Below, one piece after another: positions 15,245-22,696 of a DNA stretch of 52,675 bases (position 1 is the stretch's first letter; every line of letters begins with the position of its first letter). The position numbers and the translations under genes are program-made. The notes under the pieces are model-generated. The model saw only the letters and a program-made list of their open reading frames with translations. It was not told the DNA's origin and did no database searches. Source of the stretch: Candidatus Hydrogenedentota bacterium (GTDB taxonomy: Bacteria; Hydrogenedentota; Hydrogenedentia; Hydrogenedentales; SLHB01); assembly GCA_020849535.1 (NCBI GenBank), contig JADLGB010000197.1, positions 1 to 52,675 on the forward strand. The letters are read 5' to 3'.

Positions 15245-17470
15245 ATGATTCTGTGCTTACGCAATTTCGCCGTCCACATGGTGTTGCTTGTTGCTGCTTG
15301 CGCACCGCTGCTCGCCCTCGAGCCGGCTGCGGATACACCCTTCGTGCAGGAGACGCACGTAGCTTATCCACTGCCAGACGACGCCGCAAACGATGTGCGT
15401 GCCGTCGCAATTGGACCCGACGGCACCGTTTGGGCAGCCACGCGAGTCGGTGCATGGAGTCTGCGCGACGGCGCATGGTCGAAGGTCGACGGAGCCTCCC
15501 AAGGTGAGTGTTTCGACATCGCCGTAGATGGACAAGGCTCAGTCTGGATTGCCGCTTGGGATGGCCTGTACTCAATGAAGGATGGAGCGTGGTCAGTCGT
15601 ATCCCCTGTGGGCAGTCCTATACGCGCCGTGTATGCCGATGCGTCACGTATGTTGGCAGGTGGCCCGGACGGCGTATGGTCCAAAGAAGGGGACTCGTGG
15701 ACCACGCTCACTGGGCAATGGCCTCAGTCCATCCGTGCGATGGCGCCGGATGCGGACGGCGGCATCTGGCTGGCCACGGGCATGGGCCTGTATCGTCACC
15801 ACCCCTCCGGTGATCGGCTGATTCACAAACCGGAAGACATCCTGACAGGAGCGCTGACGGGCGCGGCGTTCGGCCCGGATGGACGTCTGTATGTTGGCGG
15901 CCTGGGCGGCGTGGACGCCTTCGAGGGGGACAAGAGCGTCAAGCGCTACACACCAGCGGATGGGCTCCCCACGGTCGAAGTGAAGTGTCTCGCCTTCGGA
16001 CCGGATGGCCGCCTGTGGGTTGCTACCACGCGCGGGGTCACGCGCTTCGATGGGAAGTCCTGGTCGCTGCGCCACTCGCGGCGCTGGCTGCTCGATGATG
16101 AAGTCCGCGATGTGGCCTTCGGCCCCGACGGCACCGCATGGCTCGCCACGCGGGCGGGCGTGAGCGCGATAGTCCCCCGCACCATGACGCTCGCTCAGAA
16201 GGCGGCCGAATTCCTCGCGGCCTGCGAGGCGCGACATGTCCGCGAGCCTGGTCTCGTCGAGAAGTGCCGCCTGCGTGTGGCGGGCGATCTCAGCACTTGG
16301 GAACCGCGCGACGACGACAACGACGGCCAGTACACGGCGATGCACCTCGCCGCGGAATCCTATCGCTATGCCACGACCAAAGACCCGGATGCGCGTGCGA
16401 AGGCGAGCCGCGCGTTTCGCGCGCTTGAGTTTTTGCAGACGGCAACCGGCACGCCAGGCTTCATCGCCCGTTCGGTCGTCCCCGCGTCTTGGACGAAGAT
16501 GGCCGATGCCAACGAAGAGCTGTCCCCCGAGCGGCGTGCGGTGGGCCGAGCGCAGGACCCGCGATGGAAGCCCGTCGAGCAGCGGTGGCGTCCGACCGCC
16601 GACGGCAAATGGCTGTGGAAAGGCGACACCAGCAGCGATGAGATGACAGGCCACTTCTATGGATACTACGTCTACTACACGCTGGCGGCCGATGAGGAGG
16701 ACAAGGAGCGCCTGCGCGCACTCGTGCGCCGCGTCATGGATCACATCATTGACGGCGGCTTCAACCTGAACGACATCGACGGCACGCACACGCGCTGGGG
16801 CGTGTGGGCTCCGGAGAAGCTCAACGGCGATCCCAACTGGCGGGCCGAGCGCGGCATCAACTCCGTCGAGATCCTCTCCTTCCTCAAGACGACGTACATG
16901 ATCACCGGCGACTTCAAGTATGAAGAGCACTACCGCAAGCTGCTCCACGAGCACAACTACGCCGAGAACATCCGGCACGCCAAAACGTACGCGCCGTCCG
17001 AACGCACCCATATTGACGATGAACTGCTCGCCCTCGCCTATCAGGCCTTGCTCGAACAAGAGAAAGACCCTGCCACGCGCAGGATTTTAGAGGAAAGTCT
17101 TGATTGGTGGTACAAGGGGCTTGCGCATGATGAAAGTCCCTATTTCAACTTCCTCTATGGTGCGCTGGGCGGCAAGGATTTCGGACGTGACGCGGGAGTG
17201 GCCTCGCTGCGCGACGCCCCGCTCGATCTCGTCGAGTGGACCGTGGATAACTCGCGAAGGGAAGACATCCGTTTGCAGCGTTCGCCCGAAATCGATCCGC
17301 TGCAAACGGACCGGCTATTGCCTCCCAGTGAGCGCTTCGTCATCCGCTGGGATCGCAACCCTTGGATGGCTGTTAACGGGGAAGACGGCTTTGCAGAGAG
17401 CAGCGGCACTTACTGGCTGCTCCCCTACTGGATGGGCCGCTACTACGGATACATCGCCCCGGCGGAGTGA
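15245..17470 (+). CDS. Secreted propeller plus helical-toroid protein
   Basis: A 741-residue protein with a signal peptide ending near LLALEP. Residues about 45-310 form repeated blades of the pattern AIGPDGTVWAAT / AFGPDGRLWVATTRGV, the two-component-regulator propeller repeat normally found in the sensor part of hybrid kinases. The remainder (about 320-741) is helical, with Trp- and Asp-rich segments such as DDDNDGQYTAMHLAAESY, FYGYYVYYTL and WGVWAPEKLNGDPNW that resemble an (alpha/alpha) toroid as in glycoside hydrolases or lyases. No kinase, membrane anchor or regulator follows, so the propeller is used here as an extracellular domain. A role in polysaccharide processing is inferred. AGGGAG precedes the ATG. 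The gap after it holds an inverted repeat pair. Confidence 0.85.
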   Translation: MILCLRNFAVHMVLLVAACAPLLALEPAADTPFVQETHVAYPLPDDAANDVRAVAIGPDGTVWAATRVGAWSLRDGAWSKVDGASQGECFDIAVDGQGSVWIAAWDGLYSMKDGAWSVVSPVGSPIRAVYADASRMLAGGPDGVWSKEGDSWTTLTGQWPQSIRAMAPDADGGIWLATGMGLYRHHPSGDRLIHKPEDILTGALTGAAFGPDGRLYVGGLGGVDAFEGDKSVKRYTPADGLPTVEVKCLAFGPDGRLWVATTRGVTRFDGKSWSLRHSRRWLLDDEVRDVAFGPDGTAWLATRAGVSAIVPRTMTLAQKAAEFLAACEARHVREPGLVEKCRLRVAGDLSTWEPRDDDNDGQYTAMHLAAESYRYATTKDPDARAKASRAFRALEFLQTATGTPGFIARSVVPASWTKMADANEELSPERRAVGRAQDPRWKPVEQRWRPTADGKWLWKGDTSSDEMTGHFYGYYVYYTLAADEEDKERLRALVRRVMDHIIDGGFNLNDIDGTHTRWGVWAPEKLNGDPNWRAERGINSVEILSFLKTTYMITGDFKYEEHYRKLLHEHNYAENIRHAKTYAPSERTHIDDELLALAYQALLEQEKDPATRRILEESLDWWYKGLAHDESPYFNFLYGALGGKDFGRDAGVASLRDAPLDLVEWTVDNSRREDIRLQRSPEIDPLQTDRLLPPSERFVIRWDRNPWMAVNGEDGFAESSGTYWLLPYWMGRYYGYIAPAE

Positions 17471-17538
17471 GTGCCAGCGCGTGACAGCCCACGCTTGCGG
17501 GCGTGCATTCGCTCAGGGACATATTTCTGCCGGCCCAT

Positions 17539-17699
17539 TCAAGACACAGGCGAGGGCGCCTGTGCCACACGCGGCGGCCATGCCCTGGTTGGTTCTTCCT
17601 TTCTTCCCGGCCTTGGTTGGCAGTAGGACTTGAAAAACTTCGGACAAGCATGGAACAGGTGAAAGCCGTGTGGCACAGGCGCCCTCGCCTGTGTCTTGA
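17539..17699. repeat. Perfect 32-bp inverted pair of GTGTGG-type hairpins
   Basis: The 32-mer at 17539-17570 is the exact reverse complement of that at 17668-17699. Each contains the CACAGGCG-CCCT-CGCCTGTG hairpin (8-bp stem) with GTGTGG and TCTTGA flanks; 97 bp separate them. The pair lies between convergent genes, like paired REP elements (BIMEs) of enterobacteria. The rest of the 17471-17812 gap holds nothing I can assign. Confidence 0.9.
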
Positions 17700-17812
17700 T
17701 TGGTCCATCTCAGTTCCGCAGTTAGTCCTGCGCAGTTAGTCCTGCAAAGTGTCGTAGACTCCACCCCGCTGTGACAGGCTCGACATGCATGCGCGGCAGC
17801 GGGCTACACCGA

Positions 17813-19234
17813 TCACGGCAGTCCCACGGGCCGCACGTTCTTGCCCACTACTCCGGTGCGCGCATCGCCGAGGTCTTCGCGCATCCGCGCGAGAAGGCCA
17901 CGCAACCGTTCGGCCACGTCCGGGTGATCCTGCAGTACGCACTTCTGTTCGCCGGGGTCTGTCTCGAGATTGTACAACGCCTCTGGCAATGAGGTTTCCG
18001 GTCCTTTGAAGCCCCTGTCGGATGCGACCTCCCACAGCGGCGTTTCCAGCTTGAGCTTCCAGGGGCCGCTGCGCACGGCCATCAGGTTTATGCCGGAGTA
18101 GTAGAAGAAGGCTTCATGCGGTGTGATCGCTCCCGGTTCGCCGAGCATCAACGGCAGGATGTCTTTGCCATCGATGATACGATCAGTAGGCGCGTTCGTG
18201 CCCGCGAGTTTCGCGAAGGTTGGCAGCACATCGATCGTGCTCGCTAGTTCATGGCATACGCTACCCGCAGGGACGTGTCCCTTCCAGCGCATGATGCCGG
18301 GCACGCGCATGCCACCCTCGTACGTGGTACCCTTGCCGCTCCGCAGCGGCGTGGCCAATCCGCCTTCCTCGCCATGTGAAAGCCAAGGACCATTGTCCGA
18401 CGCATACATAACAATCGTGTTTTCACTCAAGCCAAGTTCATCGAGCGTGTTCAGGATTTCGCCCACGCCCCAGTCGATGCTTTCGATCACGTCCCCATAC
18501 AGTCCGCCCGTCGATTTCCCGCGGAACCGCTCCGACACATGCAGTGGGATATGCGGCATATTGTGGGGAAGGTACAGGAAGAATGGATGCTCTCTGTGCT
18601 CCCGAATGAAGCGCACCGCCTCTTCCGTGTATCGCTCCACGAGCGTCTCCTGCACGGCGGGTTCTTCGATGACCTCCTCCATGCGCATGAGCGGAGTCGG
18701 CTTCATGTCGTTGCTGTACGGGATGCCATAGTAGTAGTCGAAGCCGTGCCGGGTGGGCAGGAATGCCGCCTGATGCCCCAGATGCCACTTGCCAACGCAC
18801 GCGGTCGCGTAGCCCTTTCCCTTCAGTAGTTCCGCGATCGTTATTTCATCGCTGTTGATGCCGCAGGTCGAGTCGGGAAACAGTACCCAGCCCGTGCGCC
18901 CTTCGGACCGTGCCATGTCGGCCATACTGAGACGTTGCGGGTAGCACCCCGTCATCAGCGCCGCACGCGATGGTGTGCAGACCGGCGCCGCCACATAGAA
19001 ATCCGTGAAGCGCATGCCCTCGGCGGCCATGCGATCAATGTTCGGCGTCTTGATCAACGGCGCGCCATAGCAGCCAAGGTCGTTGTAGCCTTGGTCGTCC
19101 GTGAAAATGATGACGAAATTCGGCTGTCTGGAAGACTGTTCCGCCGCGCGTGATTGCGTGACTCCCAGTGTGGCGAGTCCCGCGGCAGCCGCCGCCTGGG
19201 TCAGGAATGTTCTGCGGCTCAGAGTAGTCTGCAT
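17813..19234 (-). CDS. Tat-exported sulfatase
   Basis: A 473-residue arylsulfatase-family enzyme that hydrolyses sulfate esters, probably of polysaccharides. A Tat-type signal (SRRTFLTQAAAAAGLATLG) opens the protein. Metal-binding Asp46/Asp47 lie in IIFTDDQGYNDLGCYG. The catalytic motif CTPSR (86-90) has the Cys that becomes formylglycine, followed by AALMTG. MYASDNGPW carries the second metal site. The ATG at 19234 has AGGAGG about 10 nt upstream and is preferred over an in-frame upstream start. Formylglycine formation needs a dedicated enzyme; the SUMF1-like domain elsewhere in this window lies in a kinase and looks degenerate. It is divergent from the hydrolase gene at 19360. Confidence 0.95.
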   Translation of the reverse strand: MQTTLSRRTFLTQAAAAAGLATLGVTQSRAAEQSSRQPNFVIIFTDDQGYNDLGCYGAPLIKTPNIDRMAAEGMRFTDFYVAAPVCTPSRAALMTGCYPQRLSMADMARSEGRTGWVLFPDSTCGINSDEITIAELLKGKGYATACVGKWHLGHQAAFLPTRHGFDYYYGIPYSNDMKPTPLMRMEEVIEEPAVQETLVERYTEEAVRFIREHREHPFFLYLPHNMPHIPLHVSERFRGKSTGGLYGDVIESIDWGVGEILNTLDELGLSENTIVMYASDNGPWLSHGEEGGLATPLRSGKGTTYEGGMRVPGIMRWKGHVPAGSVCHELASTIDVLPTFAKLAGTNAPTDRIIDGKDILPLMLGEPGAITPHEAFFYYSGINLMAVRSGPWKLKLETPLWEVASDRGFKGPETSLPEALYNLETDPGEQKCVLQDHPDVAERLRGLLARMREDLGDARTGVVGKNVRPVGLP

Positions 19235-19359
19235 GGAAGGCGCCCTCCTGGTGTGCGTAATCCGACGTGCACGCATCATAGCAGGACAAATCCGGCCGCA
19301 TCACCTGGCGCGCTTCGTGCGGATTCCCAAACGGTAGCCCCTTGAGATACGATACCCGC

Positions 19360-20184
19360 ATGAAGAACAGCAAATCGCTTGCGCGTGTAATCGCTCTCGT
19401 ATCCGCCATTTCGTGGACTGCCCACGGGGGGACAAGTCTCGGCATGCCTGAGGATGTCGCATTTACGGCTTCTATCGATCAAACCACGCAGCACTACGTA
19501 GTGATGCATCCCGAACCTTACGACGCGGCCGTCCCGTTGGATGTGCTCATCGCCCTTCATGGCCACGGCTCCGACCGCTGGCAGTTCGCCAAGGACCCGC
19601 GCGATGAATGCCGCGCCGCGCGAGACGCTGCTGCCAAACACGGAATGCTCTTCGTCTCGCCGGATTACCGCGCGAAAACCTCCTGGATGGGCCCGAAAGC
19701 GGAGGCGGACATGGTCCAAATCATCGGCGACCTCAAACGCGCGTATCGTGTGCGGCGCATGTTCATCTGTGGCGGGTCGATGGGCGGAACCGCCGCCCTC
19801 ACGTTCGCCGCGCGGCACCCGGATCTTGTGGACGGCGTCGCAGCGATGAACGGCACCGCGAACCTCGTGGAATACGAGGGATTCCAGGACGCCATCCGCG
19901 AGTCCTACGGAGGCACGAAGGCCGAGGTGCCGTCCGAGTACCACGACCGCAGCGCGGAGTTCTTTCCCGAAAAGTTCACCATGCCCATAGGCCTGACCAC
20001 GGGCGGGAAGGACGAAAGCGTACCGCCGCAGAGCGTCTTGCGCCTTGCGGAGAAACTTAAAGATACGGGGCGCGATGTCCTTCTCATCCACCGCGAAGAC
20101 GGGGGACACGCAACCAATTACGAGGACGGCACAGCGATTCTCGAGTTCGTCATTGCCAAAGCGCTGGACTCCACAGCCAAATAG
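19360..20184 (+). CDS. Secreted alpha/beta hydrolase
   Basis: A 274-residue hydrolase with an N-terminal signal peptide (to about residue 29). The oxyanion region LIALHGHG (63-70) and nucleophile elbow CGGSMGG (Ser140) are clear, with a C-terminal DGGHATN supplying the His; Asp in GGKDESVPP is the likely acid. The layout matches the poly(3-hydroxybutyrate)-depolymerase/feruloyl-esterase-like and dienelactone-hydrolase-like exported esterases. The gene is divergent from the sulfatase gene with a 125-bp shared upstream region, consistent with joint use in polysaccharide degradation. The start at 19360 is preferred because the signal peptide begins there; an ATG six codons upstream is possible and no strong ribosome site decides between them. 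Confidence 0.85.
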   Translation: MKNSKSLARVIALVSAISWTAHGGTSLGMPEDVAFTASIDQTTQHYVVMHPEPYDAAVPLDVLIALHGHGSDRWQFAKDPRDECRAARDAAAKHGMLFVSPDYRAKTSWMGPKAEADMVQIIGDLKRAYRVRRMFICGGSMGGTAALTFAARHPDLVDGVAAMNGTANLVEYEGFQDAIRESYGGTKAEVPSEYHDRSAEFFPEKFTMPIGLTTGGKDESVPPQSVLRLAEKLKDTGRDVLLIHREDGGHATNYEDGTAILEFVIAKALDSTAK

Positions 20185-20232
20185 CCGCGTCTTCTACTGA
20201 TTTCACCGATTGCACCGATTCAAGAACTTAAG

Positions 20233-20338
20233 CAACAAGGGGGAAGGCAACAAGGGGGAAGACATCAAGGGGGAAGACATCAAGGGGGAACGGGCGTCTC
20301 GCCCGTGGTCTTCAACTCATACCAACGCAGAGGCGCGG
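20233..20338. repeat. 15-bp tandem array joined to dispersed hairpin
   Basis: Four 15-bp units of the pattern CAWCAAGGGGGAAGR begin at 20233, 20248, 20263 and 20278. The last runs straight into the hairpin ACGGGCG-TCT-CGCCCGT (20290-20306), and the conserved 16-mer tail follows at 20323-20338. The copy at 4170 has only one CAAGGGGG unit, so the array seems to be a local expansion of the element's left end. It starts about 50 bp past the hydrolase stop; the rest of the 20185-20552 gap shows no gene. Confidence 0.85.
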
Positions 20339-20552
20339 AGCCCGCAGAGGAACACCGCGAGTTGTGGATTACGCATTGATGCATTTCCTGGCCATCGCTC
20401 AGGAGACCTACGCCAGGTCCCTGCCTCCTTCTTGATATGACTGTGCGGTTAGAGTCATGATTGTGATTGTTCACGACTCGGGCGAGGCTTTTCCGAACGA
20501 GCATAATGTGCACGGTATCGCTTGAGCCCCCCCGGCGGGAGGAGGGACAATC

Positions 20553-21221
20553 ATGCGAGCGCTTCGCTCTGGAGGCCTTGTACTGGCCTGTCTGCTTGCC
20601 TCCTGCGGGAACAAAGGCACTATCGCGCCAGAGCTGAAGGGGGATTACTACATCTCCGCCCGTGACGCCAAGCTTGCCGTGCCGGAATCCAGCTATTCCG
20701 AAGGCCGCTATAGCGCCAAGATTGTCCGCCACTACAAGGACGAGAAGGAATTGAGACTCCTTCGCATCGCGGAATCGGTCTACCCGAGTCGCCAACGAGT
20801 GATGGACGCCAGGGCCACCGCGCATTTCAAAGAGACTCAAGAGCCTCCTGCCGGCGAGGACCTATGGTGGACTTCCTCATTCGATGGTGTGCGCATTCCC
20901 TACACGATCACCGGCTCGGCGCTGCTCTATTACTGCGAACGCGTCCGCGACTTTCGCACAAGAGCTGCAAGTACAGGCCGCGCGGCGGAGCAATCCTGTG
21001 TTATGAGCTACGTTGGAGACATTAGTCATCAGAAGCAGGCTGAAATTGAAGGCAAGAGATTTACCGATTGTTATGTGGTAAGCATGAAGCTTGAGTGGTC
21101 TTGGTTTTGTGGAGACCTTTGTGGTTTATGGTTTACGAAAGAGAGAACCGTCGTCCTCGATGCAGAGGGCACCGTGCTTGCTGTGTTTAAGGACGGGCCT
21201 GCCGACTTCATTGTCAGTTAG
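20553..21221 (+). CDS. Lipoprotein, first of a tandem paralogous pair
   Basis: A 222-residue protein with a lipoprotein signal peptide and lipobox LLASC. The mature region has KDEKELRLLRIAESVYPSRQ, SSFDGVRIPYTITGSALLYY and a C-terminal EGTVLAVFKDGPADF. The next gene encodes a clear paralogue. I do not recognise a named family. GGAGGAGGG precedes the ATG closely. This copy carries several extra Cys residues in its C-terminal half (SWFCGDLCG) missing from its partner, suggesting divergence or an added disulfide. No catalytic motif is seen. Confidence 0.82.
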   Translation: MRALRSGGLVLACLLASCGNKGTIAPELKGDYYISARDAKLAVPESSYSEGRYSAKIVRHYKDEKELRLLRIAESVYPSRQRVMDARATAHFKETQEPPAGEDLWWTSSFDGVRIPYTITGSALLYYCERVRDFRTRAASTGRAAEQSCVMSYVGDISHQKQAEIEGKRFTDCYVVSMKLEWSWFCGDLCGLWFTKERTVVLDAEGTVLAVFKDGPADFIVS

Positions 21222-21322
21222 TTGGTGTAAGCTTGAAGCGATGCTGTCCCATCCTGCCGGTTCTCATGATCGCCATTGGCGTGGGCAGAAGGTTGTAACC
21301 CCTATTGGAAGGAGAAGTTACC

Positions 21323-21997
21323 ATGCGCGCACAACGTGTCGCAGCCCTCATACTGCCGATTTTTGCGGCCTCCTGCGCGACCACAGAGAAGGTGGCCAAA
21401 CCCGCGCCCGCGGGCGAGTGGTATGAGTCGTCCCGGGACCTTAAGATCAGCCTGCCAGAGTTCGCGTTTACGGAAGGCAACTACACCGCCGAGATTGTCC
21501 GCCATTACAGCGACGAGAACGAGCTGAGGCTTTTGCGCATTGCGGAATCGGTCTATCCCAATCGCGATCGCGTGCAGGCCGCGCGCGACAATGCGCGCCT
21601 CAAGGACAACCAAGAGCCATCCAAAGGCGAGGGGTTGTGGTGGTTTTCGGCTTTCGACGGTGTGCGCATTCCTTACACGATCACCAGCGCGGCCGTCCGG
21701 TACTATTCCGACCTGGTCCAGACGTTTCGCGACCAGAAGTTTGAGATCACGGGCGGGAAACCGGTCTCACGATGCACCATGCGCTATGCGAGCGTCATCA
21801 ACCACCACAAGTATTTTGTGGTCGAAGGCCGCAGCTTTCCCGAATGCTATGCGGTCACCATGGAACTCCGCTGGACACAGGACAACGGGCCCGGACGTGT
21901 CATGGGTTTCGTGAAACGCCGCCTGGTCCTGGTCGATCTCAAGGGAAAGGTCCTGGGCGTGTTTCTCGACGGACCGGCTGAGGTGACCCTCAACTAG
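21323..21997 (+). CDS. Lipoprotein, second of a tandem paralogous pair
   Basis: A 224-residue lipoprotein (lipobox FAASC) aligned throughout with its upstream neighbour: SDENELRLLRIAESVYPNRD, FDGVRIPYTIT and GKVLGVFLDGPAEVTL are shared. The ATG at 21323 has AAGGAG 8 nt upstream and begins the signal peptide, so it is preferred over an in-frame start 18 bp earlier. The 101-bp gap between the copies retains no obvious remnant of a third copy. The gene is convergent with the lipoprotein at 22004, six bases from its end. Function unknown. Confidence 0.82.
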   Translation: MRAQRVAALILPIFAASCATTEKVAKPAPAGEWYESSRDLKISLPEFAFTEGNYTAEIVRHYSDENELRLLRIAESVYPNRDRVQAARDNARLKDNQEPSKGEGLWWFSAFDGVRIPYTITSAAVRYYSDLVQTFRDQKFEITGGKPVSRCTMRYASVINHHKYFVVEGRSFPECYAVTMELRWTQDNGPGRVMGFVKRRLVLVDLKGKVLGVFLDGPAEVTLN

Positions 21998-22003
21998 CGC
22001 GGT

Positions 22004-22696
22004 TCACTGCAGGGCGATCGCCCCAAGGCTTGCCGATCCTCCCGGTGGCAGGGCCACTTCCGGCAACTGAATTTGTTTGCCGCTCTTCGTCTCCAAGGTC
22101 ACCTGGTACTTGCCCGCTGGGACGGACTCAAACTGGATCGCGCCGCGCTCGTTTGTCTTCGCCTCATCGGGCCACCACTGGCCACGCGTCGGGTGCGACA
22201 TCATCATGCCCACAACCTCATTGACGATTGGCTTGCCATCGCTGTCCATCAGAATCGCGTCGAGCGACGCGCCCGGCAACATCACGATCTGCATCTCATC
22301 AGTGGTATCGGCCTTGCCCGGCAACACGTCGAAATAGTTGTTCGCAAACATCCGTTTGGTCGGGTCCCACGCCCGAACGTACAGCCACTGATTCTGCGGA
22401 ATCGACATGTATCCCTTGCCGTCCGGTCCCGTTACCTTCCCCTGGGCGATAGGCTTCTCGAAAGCATTGGGTTGAGATGTGGCGATCGGCAGCATATTCG
22501 GAAGAGGATTCCCCTCCATATCCACGACGAGTACGCGCGCCAGCGCCACTTCCTCCTGCTTCTCAGGTGCCGCCGCAGCCTGAGACGGGGTGGACTCCTT
22601 CTTTGTGTTCACAAGCTCATCGCTTCCCGATCCACATCCGGATGCCACCAAGGCTAAACACACCGCCTGGGCCAGACACCCGCTAATACGCCGCAT
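22004..22696 (-). CDS. Lipoprotein with carboxypeptidase-regulatory-like beta domain
   Basis: A 230-residue lipoprotein: signal peptide with lipobox VASGC, a Gln/Ala/Lys-rich linker, then two beta-sandwich-like repeats. The first begins VVDMEGNPLPNM and the second LMDSDGKPIVNE and ends ESVPAGKYQVTLETKSGK, the pattern of carboxypeptidase-regulatory/Cna-B-like domains often found in surface adhesion or scaffold proteins. The ATG at 22696 has GGGGGAG about 9 nt upstream; an ATG at 22703-22705 is in frame but too close to that site. It overlaps the end of the ABC exporter gene by 14 bp, so the two are coupled. The exporter could act on lipid or lipoprotein, but no direct link is shown. Confidence 0.82.
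   Translation of the reverse strand: MRRISGCLAQAVCLALVASGCGSGSDELVNTKKESTPSQAAAAPEKQEEVALARVLVVDMEGNPLPNMLPIATSQPNAFEKPIAQGKVTGPDGKGYMSIPQNQWLYVRAWDPTKRMFANNYFDVLPGKADTTDEMQIVMLPGASLDAILMDSDGKPIVNEVVGMMMSHPTRGQWWPDEAKTNERGAIQFESVPAGKYQVTLETKSGKQIQLPEVALPPGGSASLGAIALQ

Noticed and set aside
15644..17059. 471-codon minus-strand open frame
   Set aside because: It is the mirror of the propeller/helical protein gene, with low-complexity Arg/Val/Glu sequence and no recognisable domain.
17503..17764. Overlapping short open frames in the gap after the propeller protein gene
   Set aside because: They are translations of the dispersed hairpin repeats and carry the same Arg/Cys-rich strings wherever the repeats occur.
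20233..20292. Possible CRISPR-like array
   Set aside because: Units of 15 bp follow one another directly without spacers; this is a simple tandem repeat.
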